Source: Ophiocordyceps camponoti-saundersi (nom. inval.) (taxonomy: Eukaryota; Ascomycota; Sordariomycetes; Hypocreales; Ophiocordycipitaceae). Taken from it: DNA of 64,000 nt. Where the stretch lies: assembly GCA_003339415.1 (NCBI GenBank), contig PDHQ01000072.1:21598-85597 (forward strand). Reading direction: 5' to 3'. The position numbers and the translations under genes were made by a program. Of this stretch, positions 43,942 to 57,419 are shown one piece after another. The notes beneath the pieces were generated by a model that did not search any database, was not told the origin of the DNA, and was given only the letters and a program-made list of their open reading frames with translations. Position 1 is the first letter of the stretch. The number at the start of each line of letters is the position of its first letter.

Positions 43942-46900
43942 ATGCCAGCTGCTATCCGCGACTATCGATTCCCCGCTTCGCCGCTCATTAACCTCATCCT
44001 GTGCTACTCTTCTCGATGCGCTGCTGTTGATAGAAGCTGCCTTTCGACAGGCTTCAAAGCTGAGCAGAGACGCTTCTCGCAACTTCTTTCAACTGCGGCG
44101 CACACGACCGAAAGACGTCGCTGCCAACTGACGAGTCGACGGACCATCATCATCATGGCGCCTAAACAGGCGACGTTGGGGTACGTGAAGCCGGGGCAGA
44201 GCACGCTACGGTGCGTTGCGTCGCGTTGAGAGAGAGAGTAGAAGAAGGAGCTTTGGATTTTTGTTTTCTGACTGTCATGGTCAGCAAGTTCTTCGGGGCG
44301 AAAGGAGAGGCGCCGCTGCGGCAGGCGAAGCTGGGATTTGCTACGGGCGGGAATAAGAAGAAGAAGAATGACGATGATGTTGAAATGAGTGTTGAGGGTG
44401 AGCTTTCTTTTTGCGTCGTCTTTCGTTCTGACTGAGGAGAGAGGAACAAAGCAGCTGACCATCTCTTTCTACAGCTGATAGCAGGAAACGTTCTGCCAAG
44501 GAAAAGTCCGACGACGAGGATGGAAGTCCGGTTGCGAAGCGTCAGAGAAGGACACGGGTTAAGACCGAAGATGACGACGAGGTCTCAGAGAAGAAACGAA
44601 TCTCTCAAGAAAGAACCGAGGACAAGGATGAAAGTCCGGTTGCAAACCGTCAGAGAAGAACTCGGCTCAAAATCGAGGACGATGAAGATGAGGTCTCAGA
44701 GAAGAGCGTCGAGGGATCACCGAAACGGGCCAAAGAAGTCTTCAAGGGGATGCCTGCTGTCGCTAGCAACTCAAAAAAGCGCTCTAGGGTGAAAGAAGAG
44801 GGAAAAGAAGAAGCTCAAGTTCAGGACGAAGACGCTGAAGAAGAGTCAACGGCAGAGTCCGAATCAGAAGCAGAGGCCGACGAAGAAAAGCCCGAGGTGG
44901 CTGCAAAGGCGCGAGAGAAAGCTCAGGCTCAGCTCAAGTCCAAGGGTCAGCAGCATCCCTATCCGGACTGGACCCCCGGAGCCCCCGTGCCGTACGCGGC
45001 CCTCTGCCAGACGTTTTCTCTCATCGAGTTGACGACGAAGCGGTTGATCATCATGGGTCACTGTTCGCTCTTCCTGCGGCAGGTGATGCGACTTACCCCT
45101 GATGATTTGCTGCCAACCGTCCTCCTCATGGTCAACAAGCTCGCTCCGGACTATGCCGGCATCGAACTCGGCATCGGCGAGTCTCTCATCATGAAGGCCA
45201 TTGGCGAGACGACGGGACGCAGCATCCAGGTTATCAAGGCGGACCAGAAGGACATTGGCGACTTGGGCTTGGTGGCGGTCAAGAGCAGATCGACGCAGCC
45301 GACCATGTTCAAGCAGAAGCCGCTGACGGTCAGGGCCGTTCATCAGGGCTTGATGACCATCGCGACGGTGTCAGGCAGCGGTGCCCAGGGAAGAAAGGTC
45401 GACAACATCAAGAAGCTGCTGTCTGCAGCCGATGCGAGCGCCTCGGGCAAAATCGACATCACCAAGGACAGGGGCGGGCCGAGCGAAGCCAAGTTCATCA
45501 TTCGTTTCCTCGAGGGCAAGCTCAGACTTGGTCTGGCGGAGAGGACGGTGCTGGTGTCATTGGCTCAGGCTGCAGTCTGCCACGAGGCTGAGAAGGAGGG
45601 ACGAGTGCCGAGCACGGCCGAGCTAGAAAAGGGCGAGTCCATGCTCAAGACGGTTTACAGGTGCGTTCAATTTTCGTGGTTGTGAATAAGACAAGGGGGA
45701 AGGGAAAGGGTCTAACTGGTCTCGCAGCGAGCTGCCGAGCTACGACGTCGTCGTCCCGGCCTTACTGAAGCACGGCATCGACAAGCTCAGAGACGAGTGC
45801 AAGCTCCGGCCTGGCGTTCCCCTCAAGCCGATGTTGGCCAAGCCGACCAAGGCCATCACTGAGGTGCTGGATCGGTTTGAGGGCCAGACGTTTACCTGCG
45901 AATACAAGTACGACGGCGAGCGAGCCCAGATTCACTACGTGGCCCGGGACGCGCCTCAGCATCTCGAGGAGGCCGCCGACGGAGTGAATGTCAAGGCGGC
46001 TGGCGGCGTGGCCTGCATCTTTTCGCGCAACTCGGAGGACCTGTCGAAGAAATACCCGGACATCCTAGCCAAGCTACACTCGTGGGTTGGAAAGGAGACG
46101 ATGAGCTTCGTGCTCGACTGCGAGACGGTAGCGTGGGACGTGGAGGAGCGCAAGGTGCTACCCTTCCAGCAGTTGATGACGCGCAAGCGCAAGGATGTCA
46201 AGGTCGAGGACGTCAAGGTCAAGGTCTGCGTCTTCGCCTTCGATCTGCTCTACCTCAACGGCCAGGCGGTGGTGGAAAAGTCGCTGAGGGAGCGGCGAGA
46301 GCTCCTCCGGCAGGCCTTTACCCCGGTCGAGGGCGAGTTCGCCTTTGCCTCGTGCATGAACGGCCAAGAGCTGGATGAGATTCAGGACTTTCTCGAAGAG
46401 AGCGTCAAGGCTTCGTGCGAGGGGCTCATGGTTAAGATGTTGGATGGCAAGGAGAGCGGTTACGAACCCAGCAAGCGAAGTCGCAACTGGCTCAAGGTAA
46501 CGTGAACGAGATGACGACTGATTTTCGAACCTGTCCCCCCCCTTTTCTGACGAAAGAGACTGTCAGATCAAAAAGGACTACCTCACCGGCATGGGCGACT
46601 CTCTCGACCTCGTAGTCGTCGGCGCCTATCACGGCCGCGGCAAACGAACTTCGGTCTACGGGGCCTTCCTGCTAGCCTGCTACAACCAGACGACAGAGAC
46701 GTACGAGACGATATGCAACATCGGCACGGGCTTCTCCGAGACGGAACTCGAATCTCTGCACGAGAAACTATCGTCCATCACCATCGACAGACCGAAGCCA
46801 TACTACGCGCACGCCTCTTCGGCTCAGCACCAGCCCGACGTCTGGTTCGAGGACAGGTTCGTGTGGGAGGTCAAGGCGGCGGATCTGACGCTCAGTCCGC

Positions 46901-47109
46901 GCTACAAGGCTGCTTCTTCCGGCGCCGTCGACGCTTCCTTGCCGGCTGGACGGGGCATCAGCTTGCGCTTCCCTCGCTTTATTCGCCTTCGCGAGGATAA
47001 GAAGCCCAAGGATGCGACCACCAGTCGTCAAGTTGCTGAGCTGTATCGTAAGCAGGAGAGTGTCGCGGGGAGCAAGGCGCCGGCTGTGGATGATGATTTT
47101 GAGTATTGA
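43942..47109 (+). CDS. CDC9: ATP-dependent DNA ligase I
   Basis: Seals nicks in lagging-strand synthesis and excision repair. Exons 43942-44210, 44285-44397, 44475-45660, 45728-46496 and 46567-47109. From the inner ATG at 44155 the protein is 888 aa; from the in-frame ATG at 43942 it gains 71 Arg-rich residues, a likely mitochondrial form. Features from the inner start: MAPKQATLG, PCNA box QSTLRKFF (split by intron 1), a ~230-residue charged linker with two near-copies of a VAKRQRRTR/VANRQRRTR unit, the DNA-binding domain, the nucleotidyl-transfer motif EYKYDGERAQIH with the catalytic Lys, the IFSRNSEDLS block, and the OB domain with YEPSKRSRNWLK|IKKDYL (motif V, split by intron 4). It converges on the CLC gene. 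Confidence 0.95.
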
Positions 47110-47355
47110 GTTGATTGATGGCTACCTAGGTAGGTAGGAAACAAGTATCATAGGATTGTGAGACCTGTATATATGAAGGGTATACGCATAGCCATGTGCT
47201 GTAGATATGAATTTAATGGAGGAGAGGATACGAGGTGGCGATAGCGGGAAAACAAGGTTGATATTCGAGAAGACCTCGTTTTCGTCTATTCATATAGCAC
47301 AGCGACATGCGCTTACATGTATCTAAAGCTTCACTCGTAACCAACCCAAAGCCAT
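47110..47355. other. Convergent spacer between DNA ligase and CLC genes
   Basis: 246 bp holding both 3' ends, with a CCTAGGTAGGTAGG repeat near 47127. No gene seen. Confidence 0.5.
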
Positions 47356-50273
47356 CTAGAGAATAGACCCCCTATCGTCATCAGCCAAGGCGACGCCCTC
47401 AGCCACAGCGGCAACCGTAGCAGTGGAGACGACCTCGTCGTCCCCCAACAGGGCGCGATGCTCGGGCCGCGACCCGACAGCAGGACGAGGCGACTCGACG
47501 CTTTCGCCGGCGGCGGCGGCGGAGGCGCCGTTGAGCACGTACCAGACGTCCTTCTTGGTCAGCAGGCCCTGAAGGGCGCCGCGGTCGCTGAGAAGGACGT
47601 ACCGAAGGCCGAGCTTCTGGAAGTAGGAGACGACGAGGTGAAGGCTCGTCCGGGACGGGAGCGTGAGCGGCGTTTGGTCCATCCAGGGGCGGAGGTCGAG
47701 CGTCGATGGGGATGAGGAGGAGGATGAGGAGGAGGAGGAGGATGGGGATGAGCAGAAGTAGACCCGGGTTTCGGGCGGGAGGGATCGGGGCGGGCGGGAG
47801 GCGGTTTGGACGTTGTACCGCAGCTCTGCGCGGGAGATGTAGCCGAGAAGGATTGCGTCGGTGGGATCGGAGACGACGGGGAAGCCGTGGTAGGGATGCA
47901 TCTCGAGTATGGTGTTTAGGGAGGCCATGGTGTGGCCTTTTGCCGTTAGGACGACGAGGTCTTCGATACGGGTCATGACCTGCGAGGCCGGGACGTCTGG
48001 GATGACGGCCGTTTCGTCGCTGTTGTCGAGGAAGGGGTATTCGTTGAGGTGAATCCAGGACTCGTATATGCCGCGGCGGGAGAGGGCGTCTCCGACCCAT
48101 TTCGAGATCATGACGGCCACCATGATGGGCAGCACGTAGGTGAGCGCGCCCGTGAGCTCGAACATGATGACGACGATGGAGACGGTCATGCGCGTTACGC
48201 CGGCGAGCGCCGCGGCGGCTCCTATGATGGCGTAGGTACCGGGCGTGATGCAAGCCGCGTCCGGGCTGCAGGATGAGAAGAGGATGAAGGACGGATGGTT
48301 GGCCACCCAGATCTCCATGACGATGCCGGCGGCGCGACCCGTCAGCGCGCCGATTGCCATGGAAGGGAGGATGATGCCGGCGGGGATCTGCAGGCCGAAC
48401 GTTGCCGTCGCGAGGCCTGAACCGAGCAGGGCGGCGAGGACGAGGAGGACCGTCGTTCCGGCCGATGCGGCGCCTGTCTTACAGACGCCGATCTGGTCGT
48501 CGAGGACTTGCGAGCAGTCGGCGAAGAGGTTTGATACGAGCTCTGAAGATTGTACCTTCATGAACAGATTGGGGTAGTTGATGAGTGCCGTCAGGAGGGC
48601 CACGGCTAGGACCTGGCCGACGGGGCCACCGCATAATCGAGGCCTGGCTTTCTTCCAACGAGCGACCGCCATGTTGGCCTTGATGAACAGACCGCCGTAG
48701 ATGCCCTGTGAGGGTTAGTAGCTTGTCCCCTTCGCTGGTCTGCTAAGAAGAGGGGGGGGGAGGGGATGGACAACACTTACCCCGAGGACTCCAAGCAAGG
48801 CATAAGGCACAATCTCGAAGCCGTGCCAGTCTGTGCTGTACTTTGTCTGATAGAGGACGAGGTTGCCGGACCGGAAAGGATCAAAGGCCTGAAGCACCAC
48901 GGCTGCTGTCATGGCGCATACGAAGCTTTGCCACATGGTCTTGTCCGGAAAATAGTACGACAGTTGCTGTCATGCCGTTCAGGTTTGTGACCCTCCTCCT
49001 CATCACACTCTGAAGGGGGGAAAGGAGAGACTCACCTCGAGACTGAATAAGACGCCGCCGATGGGGGACCCGAAAGCGACGGAGATTCCCGCCGCTGCCG
49101 CCGCTGAAAGCACTTCTCGCTTTCGCGCTGTTGTTCCGAGAAGTCAGTCTCGGAACCTCCCTGTCCGTGCTTTCATCTTCTCACCTTCGTTATCTCGGAT
49201 GTTGTCAAATAGCTTGAGGAAGAGGTTCGCGCAGCAGCAAGCAACGTGAACGAAAGGTCCCTCCTTTCCAAGCCACATGCCGGAGCCTACAGCCAGGACC
49301 TGGTGTTCTTTGCCGTCAGCTCGCGACTCTGAGACCAGAAAGAGATGGTCCAAGGAATCGCACCAAACCGAGAGACTTGGTAACGAGAGTCCATGTTCCG
49401 AGAAAGTTGCGCATGACGAAGCCGCCCAGAACGGTCTTGAGCTCTGGAATGCCACTGTGCATGGCGTATATAGCATATTCCTGCACCAGCAAGGCGGCGC
49501 AGTATGCCAGCGTCACCTTCGACTCGACCTTGTCAGCGCTGTGGGGAGACAGACGACGATGGAAGAGGAGAGGCGTGTACCGAAGAGGCGATGAAGAAGA
49601 AGTATTCTATGAACCACTTGCCGACGGTCGAATGAATTCCAAGCGCCTCGCTCCACGGCTTCCAACCTACGCACTTGGATCCTTGGTCGTAGCCGTAGCA
49701 GCAGAAGCTCTTGTTGAGATAGAACTGACCTCCTTCGGGACCACTAGAGCAGAATCCCAGTTTAAGATCGGCCAGCCAGTCGGTTGTGATATCAATGGCG
49801 GCAGCGACGGCACCGACAAGAAGACCCGTCAGGATCAACACGATCCAGACCTGGCTTGCATCGAGAAAGCGCCTCGCGTAGCCCACTAAACCGATGGCGT
49901 TAGAGGACAAGACGCGCTGCCTCTGCCTCTCCTTTGTATACTCGAAAATCCAGTCGATGGCCGTCAGATCCTCGTATCCAACCCGCCGTCCAGGGCCCTC
50001 GGTATGCCAATCCAGGGGCAGTCCATCTTTGGCCGCCGTCGCCGTCGTCCGCTGCGTGGAACCATTCCGTCGCAAGTCACCGGCGGGATGGATCGGGCGC
50101 GATGGTGACGAAAGCAGCGACGCTTGCCCTCCGTCAGTGTCCTCGCCGTCGCCCAGGAAGTCAAGCTCGTCACGATCGTCCGCCGTGTGGGCGCGAGGCA
50201 GTCGGATCGGTAGTAGGGTCGTCGAGAGGGAGGCATCTTCGGTCTGGGAAGCCCTAGACATGATGCGCGTCAT
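47356..50273 (-). CDS. CLC-family chloride channel / Cl-/H+ exchanger
   Basis: Six exons on the minus strand; the last runs from about 48,707 to 47,356. Joins include ...[28 protein letters not shown] and LLGVLG|GIYGGLF. CLC proteins set anion balance, often in Golgi, endosomes or vacuoles. Motifs: [15 protein letters not shown] (the first selectivity loop, with His where many have Gly), GKEGPFVH (gating Glu), [20 protein letters not shown] (third loop, ILPS in place of FIPS), and two C-terminal CBS domains ([31 protein letters not shown]) parted by a serine-rich stretch of about 17 residues. The N-terminus is hydrophilic, ~115 residues. Two in-frame ATGs exist (50273, 50261). Presence of the gating Glu fits either a channel or an exchanger. 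Confidence 0.92.
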
Positions 50274-50621
50274 TCCATCTTTTCTATGCTTTCCACGGCT
50301 GCGAGTGCATTGGATGTAGCCAGGGTCTGGATAGGATAGATAGGCAGGAAGCCAGGTAATTTGGTGGTGAGGCTAGATTCTTCTATTGACGGATAGTCCG
50401 TCGTTAGCTGGAGGCTGAATTGCTGACTCTAGGGTAGGAAGATGGTTTTTGCCAGGTGGGAGTAGGGTAAGCCAACAAAAGTTGGTCCATGCGAACGCCT
50501 CATGTGAAAGCAGCTCTATCCGTCTTTTCACCCATTTCTAACCTCGAAGCCATCCTTCTAAATGAGCAGTACGGCTCGCGAATCGTCATCTATGCCTCCT
50601 TGAAGCAACCATAACATCATC
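50274..50621. promoter_or_regulatory. Divergent promoter between CLC and neurochondrin-like genes
   Basis: 348 bp between the two start codons; no specific factor site recognised. Confidence 0.4.
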
Positions 50622-52614
50622 ATGAACCAACCGCAGCAACCCGTAGACCTAGTCAACATCCAAAACCTCCTGCAGGCACGGGACGACACGCAGAGGTTCG
50701 TCGGCCTGGCTCTGCTCAAGTCAGTCCTCGACAACTCGCAAGAGCTCCGTCAGGACGAGGCTGTAGTTCAGTCGCTATGGGCGAGCCTGTCTGCCAAATT
50801 CGTCGATAGGCTGCTGCGAACGGGTTCCAACCCGGCCAACCAGAATGCAAAGGATATGCTCGACTTGGCCGTCTCTGTCCTGCATACCTTCGCTGCCCTC
50901 TTGCCTGAGAGCTCTCGAGCAGACGCCAAGTTCACCGGCAGGATACCTGGCTTAGTCGGCTCTGTTCTCTACAGGTGAGAGGGGATTCTGAATCCCCGCT
51001 CTCCCTGATCTGCTTCATACAAGTTCTCCGCCTGACAACGAGTTGATGAGACAAAAGTTCCTTCGAAACTACAAGCCTCACGCTGCAGATCCTTCATACG
51101 CTCGTCAGCTCGACTGAAGGTGCTCGCGTTTTCGTCAACTGCGAGGACGTGAGCCCTCTCACCGAAGATGCGCCATCTCACCCCCTGGTCCTGGACATCC
51201 TAGGCTTCGCCTGGCTGAACGGCATAGCCGAAGGGGGAAATCGAGATGTACTTTCACAGAAAATAGACAAAACTCTACAGGATCTGGCCTCATCCTTCAA
51301 CGGCACGGATGCTGTTACACTGCTCGAGTTCCTCGGAGCTTTCTTGCGACAGGCGGATTCGACTGTAGGTCGACTACGATTTACCTTTCCTGAATGATGG
51401 CTAAGGGATGTGCTCAGGTATTGCTCAGAGAGCCCAAGTGGCTCAAAAAAGTATGCGGATACATTCATAAACTCGTCGTGAGCAGACCGACTCCCGAAGC
51501 GAGGTCGGCCTACACGAATGCCGCCGCCGCTCTTCTCCAGGCCTTCCCGAGCCTGGCCCCGAAACATCTACTCATGGACGACCGTAGAGCGGAGAGACCT
51601 CCGGCCTATCTATTGGTCAATCTTATTCTCATCGACATTCGCTCCTCGGCACCCACGCTTTTGGGACAGCTCAACGCACAAGACAGCGCGGCCACGACAA
51701 GGCGCTTGGCTTCAGCTTTCGATGTCATCTGCATATTCGAGGGATTTTTGGTCCAGTCTCTGGATGGCGACACCTGGGTCATGTCTCCAGACAGTCTTAT
51801 TAAGATTCGAAAGAGCATCTCAGACACCATGTCGGTCACAATCGAGTATCTTCGAGATCGATGGGACGCCTCGGTCGCCGGAGCTATGGGATTGCATCCC
51901 GACGCCCGAGTGGCAAACGCCGAGACATCAACTGGCTCCCACCGGACGCTGGCATGGGATTCAATGGCCAACCCGGTCGACGATGATCCGTTGGTCCTGT
52001 CCGCGATCCGCGCCTTGGCACTATGGCTGAGAGAGGATGACAACGAACTTTTGCGCAAAGAAGCGACGGGATTGATGGATATGTTTATGGATCTCTACCG
52101 TTCGAGCGCGCCGGGAAAGCTCGATTTCAGGTCACCTATTCTCGTTGCCTTTGAGGCCTTGGTAGAGCTGGACAAGGGAAACCGTCTCCTTTTGCATCAC
52201 GATGGCTGGCAAATGCTGAGTAGGGACTTGGTTGTCATACTCAACGGCACGTCAACCGCCGACGACAAGGACGAGGTCTCTCGCGGCGTAGAGGTCGTCC
52301 GCGTTCTCATCCAGATCACAGACCAGGAATCAAGCGGCACCGAAGAGGCGTGGATGGACCTGATCACCGCTGTCGCCGCCTGGAACATGCCCGTTCAGGA
52401 GCGGCCGCCCGAGACGCAAGAGTTCCATGTTGGGGTGCTGCAGCTATGCTGCTCGCTGCTGCAGGGGGCAAGCCACGGCGCACAAGCCAGATACAAGCAC
52501 TCAATCGGCGCAATCGCAGGCATCGCAACGCAGCTGAGCCACTGTATCGCGCGGAACAGCCCTTTCAGAGAAGCGATGGAAGATGTCATGAACACCTTGA
52601 ACGAACTTGTCTGA
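50622..52614 (+). CDS. Neurochondrin-family protein
   Basis: Exons 50622-50974, 51058-51364 and 51418-52614 give 618 aa. The joins read SVLYS-SFETTSLTLQ and RQADST-VLLREPKWLKKV. The whole chain looks like helical (armadillo-type) repeats: DDTQRFVGLALLKSVLDNSQ near residue 25, VLDILGFAWLNG (~150), AYLLVNLILIDIRS (~290), PLVLSAIRALALWLREDDNE LLRKEATGLMDMF (~400). The pattern LL..RDD..RFxGLxLLK with the C-terminal HxGVLQLCC matches the neurochondrin (DUF1941) family. Animal members regulate neuronal signalling; the fungal role is unknown. The protein has no signal peptide or catalytic motif. Confidence 0.8.
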
Positions 52615-52799
52615 CGTGGCGGCGCCTCCGCCGCCTCGCCCACGGTTCTGCAACAGGTGGCGCCGTCCGAGAGAGGGGGTAAAGCATCAAAAGCCTGCTG
52701 CTAACCTCGTACGAGGCGTGCGCCTGGTGGCCTCATGAGATGGTTTCATAACATGGAAATGATTTCTCGTGGCTGAAATGGCGCAATCCCGTCAATGTC

Positions 52800-53330
52800 T
52801 CAGCCCGCCTCGACAGTTTCCGCCTGCACGTCGTCCTTGTTGGAGACAGGGATCTTATCGCGTCGCTTGCGGGCGCGGCGGACTTCAATCTCAACGGCGA
52901 GCATCTCGGTCTGAATAGAGACGAGGGACGGAATGACTCGTTCCACCGCCTCGGTAGACTGGCTCTGAGCCGTGCGCAGCGTCGTGGGCACGGACAGGCC
53001 AAACCAGCGTAACGGGTCTTTGCATGGTGTTGGCTGCTCTTCGTCGGCTGGGCGGGCGATGGTGAAGACGGGCCGGCCGGCGTCGTCCTTATTGAGGCTC
53101 AGCAGCCGCGTTGCTCGCATCCTCTCATCGAAGTAGCTCTCGCCGTATCGCATCCCACGCTCGGCGGAAAAGTTGGCCCGCGCCAGATCCTGGTAGACGC
53201 GGGCCAGGAGGGTCGAGAGCTGGGCGCGAAGTTCAGTGTACTGATCGAGGAGGCCGAGATAACGCTGTAAGAGGCGGTCAATGTGCATCTGCTGCTGCTG
53301 CTGCTTCTCCTGCTGCTGTTGGGCGGCCAT
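52800..53330 (-). CDS. VMA22: Vacuolar ATPase assembly protein Vma22 (CCDC115-like)
   Basis: Intronless, 176 aa. Vma22 acts with Vma12 and Vma21 in the ER to assemble the V-ATPase Vo sector. After a Gln-rich start comes LLQRYLGLLDQYTELRAQLS, a coiled coil, then VYQDLARANFSAERGMRYGE and DERMRATRLLSL, the family core. DPLRWFGLSVPTTLRTAQSQ then a second coiled coil (VSIQTEMLAVEIEVRRARKR) complete the usual layout. The size fits the fungal family. The Gln run MAAQQQQEKQQQQQ is coded by CAG repeats. It is the only gene on this strand between 50.3 kb and the right edge. Confidence 0.8.
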   Translation of the reverse strand: MAAQQQQEKQQQQQMHIDRLLQRYLGLLDQYTELRAQLSTLLARVYQDLARANFSAERGMRYGESYFDERMRATRLLSLNKDDAGRPVFTIARPADEEQPTPCKDPLRWFGLSVPTTLRTAQSQSTEAVERVIPSLVSIQTEMLAVEIEVRRARKRRDKIPVSNKDDVQAETVEAG

Positions 53331-55329
53331 GGTGAGGAATGAGAATTGAAGGGGGGAGCTTCAAGGTGATGATGCAGAGCAATGGACGAAGTATGACGAG
53401 TCTGGAGATGCCCTGGGCTGTTCTACTTCTACCCACCTACCCCTGGCCTCTGCGGAAGCTACCCCGCAGGCACCTAGCCGTGTAATCGATTATCCGAAAA
53501 AGTTCTGCTAACATGCGTCACGTGTGCCCTGCGCTTTACATTGTACATGCATAAATGTTGTTCGCGCTCACACACGTATTCGTATTCGCATCGTGGAAGA
53601 CGCTATTTTAGGATGGAACCACAGGTGACATGGAGAGGCCCCTCTATCGGAACTTTGCCGACCGACTCCCGGGCGTCATATCTGTCCTGGCAGGCAGCAA
53701 ACAATCAACGGGTTTATATCAAGGCGCTTCGGCATCAGTGAGGCTCTTCTATTCGGTGGAAGAAAAGGAGCAGACTGTTATCTTGAGCGGTTCCTTGCAT
53801 CACGACGACTCGAGCCTTGGCGGGTGACTGAGTTGTCGCCAGCAAATTGGCGCCTCGCCGCATGTTTGTTGCACGGCAGCGGCGGATCGAGGCTGGCCAT
53901 GCCTAAGGACGGGCGCGAGACGGTGACGGCGAGCCACGTCGAGGTTCCAATGTCGTCTTGTAGCCCCCCGAGCGAGGTGGTGGGAAGAAGCAGTGCAAGG
54001 ATTTCAAGTTCATCGTGCCCGTGGTTGATTGGGGGTCGCCTCGGCGGCGGTGAGCATCCATCTCCGGCTTATCTTACCCGGAGAACGTCTTTTTAGGCGT
54101 CTCTTTGTGGTTGTATGTATCTGTACCTAGGTACGTAGGTAGGTATGTATGTGTGTATGTGTTGTGTCGGAAGAAGAGCAGTCTTACTTACACCTTCTTC
54201 TAGCGTACATACATGAACGTCAGAACGACAAATCCCTTGTTTCCGAAGCTGACGCTGTTGACGATGTTTGTACAACGCATGTGTCTGCATGATGAACGCG
54301 GATGCTACCTCACTATAGTGGCATAATCATGCGGAGAAGATCCGAGGATTAAGCGATGAAAACACGGCGCTGCTGTTGTTTTGTTTCTTACCGCGTTCGG
54401 CAGTCGGACACGGTACAGTGTGGCCGTGTCTTCACCGTCGACGGCCGCCCGCCGGACCATGAACTCTTACTGTAGTAGAAATTGGTTCAAGTTATGCCGT
54501 CAAGTAGAATAACACCGGTTTCTTCTGTTGGTTCTTGGTCTTCAATTTTCACATCCTTAATGGCATGAGAGACGGCCAGATCCAGCAAGGCCAAACAAAA
54601 GCAGCAGCCTCCCCCCCCCTCCCCTCCTCTGCCCTCCTCTACCCTCCCCTACGGGCCTACGGAGTACCCTACCCTCCCCTCCCCTATAGAGTCAGCCCGA
54701 AGCCGCCAACAGCCCACCGCCAAGCACCACCGCAGCGCACCACCACTTACCCAACGGCCGCCTGCCTACCTGCCCTGCCCGCTAAATTCGTTGTTCTGAA
54801 GCCTCCGCCTCACCCCCTCCGCCTCACCCCTCCTCCTCCTCCTCCACCACCACCACCACCACCACTACCACCACCTCTTGTTCTTCCTACCTACCTACCT
54901 ACTCACCCTAGTTCAGCGCCTACTCTTTCTCCGTCTCCTCGTGATCCAGCTTTCTAGTCATCTCTCTGTTTTTCCCTTCTCTTTCACCTTCCTCCTCCTC
55001 CTCATCCTCCCAACACCTCATCCTCCTTCCCCTTCCCCTTTTCCGCTTTCTGCCACGCCCATCCTCAATCTCCGCTTCCGCCACCGAAATCGACAACCAC
55101 GCCCACGCGTGCGAACCGCTTTTCGCCATCGTCTTTCGCTTCGTCTTGCTAATCGCCAACCTCCACCATTGCAGCCACTGCCGTCCGTCGTCACCCCGCC
55201 GCCTATTACTCCTCGCCTGCCCCTTTCCGCCTTCCACAATCTTCGCTTCCCCGTCCTCTCGGCCGGAACGCGCTCTGATTGTTCGTCCTCTCTGCACCCT
55301 GCTCCTCTACTGGGGCCTCGAGCTTGACC
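53331..55329. other. 2-kb intergenic region and CDC42 leader
   Basis: No supported gene. TACC/GTAG and GTAT repeats at 54118-54160. From 54,610 to 55,330 the plus strand is extremely C/T-rich with CCT, CCA and CTACC repeats, as expected for a long CDC42 promoter/leader. Proline-rich open frames there are composition effects. Short frames at 53.5-54.1 kb show no domain. Confidence 0.5.
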
Positions 55330-56352
<1,023 letters not shown>

Positions 56353-57419
56353 TCCGACACGTTGTCGACGACTAGTAATTCGATCCGCGTTACTTTCGTC
56401 TCCGCCTGGCTGGCAGCGTGGGCCAGAGAGGAGGAGAATTGGGCTGGCGTGAGGACGAGCAAGGTGAATAGCTGGCGGTGCTAGACGAGTCCTCACACGA
56501 CTCCTTCTCCCCTTGCCGCCGGGGGTTTTTGTTTTCCTTGTCTCGGCCTCAACCATGTCTCTTCCCCTTTCTACCAGTCCTCCTCTCTTGACCCCAACAC
56601 TTCCCCCCCTTACCCATCTCCCCAAGCGCAACCCCCACCCCTCACCTAAGGCGAGAGACAGAAAAGCGAGCGAGCGTGAATGACGGAGAGGTTCTCATGA
56701 GACACGTGAAGAGGAGAGAGCTCGTCAGGTGCAAGACAAGAATTGGACGAGGATAGTTCGTCGCACGATCCTTGCCTTGATGGGCTGTGTCTCTTGTTCC
56801 CTCCCCTTCATTCTCCCCCGCCTCGTCCCCCTCCTAACCCACCCAACATCTACTTCTACCCTAAAACCTGTATGACGCAAGTATAGCGGAGATGGCGAGG
56901 CTAGCTGCCTCTTGTTTGACATACTCTTTTATGCGTTGTTACGGAGGACTGCTTGGATAGCACTGCTCGGCGAATTGAAAGGGGAGGGGGGGAGAGGGGG
57001 GGAGAAAGGGACCAATTACAACGTCTTTTGAAGCTTCATGAACAAGTGAGGGGTAGGTCCACTCTCTCTCTCGTCTTATCAACGAGTGACGCGTGGAAGG
57101 CCAGCAGTCGACGAACCCATGTTAATATACCGACGTCAAAGGTAGCGCGATGTGATGCGTGTCCCGTGATGAAAATAGCAAACGCACAGGGGCATAGCAA
57201 ATGCACAGGAAGTCGGTCTGGGCCACTACGGGTAAAGACCTTCCCATAGCTTGATGGTGCGACAGTGGCCGGGCGTCGCGGGAGAGGGATTGTCGGCGCC
57301 CGAGGGCCCGTCCGACGCATGATATGAATGTGTATCAACCTAGTTATCACCTCATCTTCTCTCCCCATCTCTTTGATTCCTGTCGTACTCAAGCAAGAAA
57401 ATAAAACCACACGATCGCA
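56353..57419. other. Intergenic region between CDC42 and agmatinase-like gene
   Basis: About 1.07 kb; CDC42 3' end, C/T-rich stretch at 56,500-56,650, then purine-rich sequence (G-runs at 56,985-57,005). No gene supported. Confidence 0.5.

Noticed and set aside
47399..48253. 284-codon Arg/Pro-rich open frame inside the CLC gene on the same strand
   Set aside because: It is the +1/-1 shadow of GC-rich CLC exon sequence; composition is extreme and no motif is present.
53541..54096. Short open frames between VMA22 and CDC42
   Set aside because: Under 90 codons, overlapping one another, with no domain, signal peptide or intron-supported extension.
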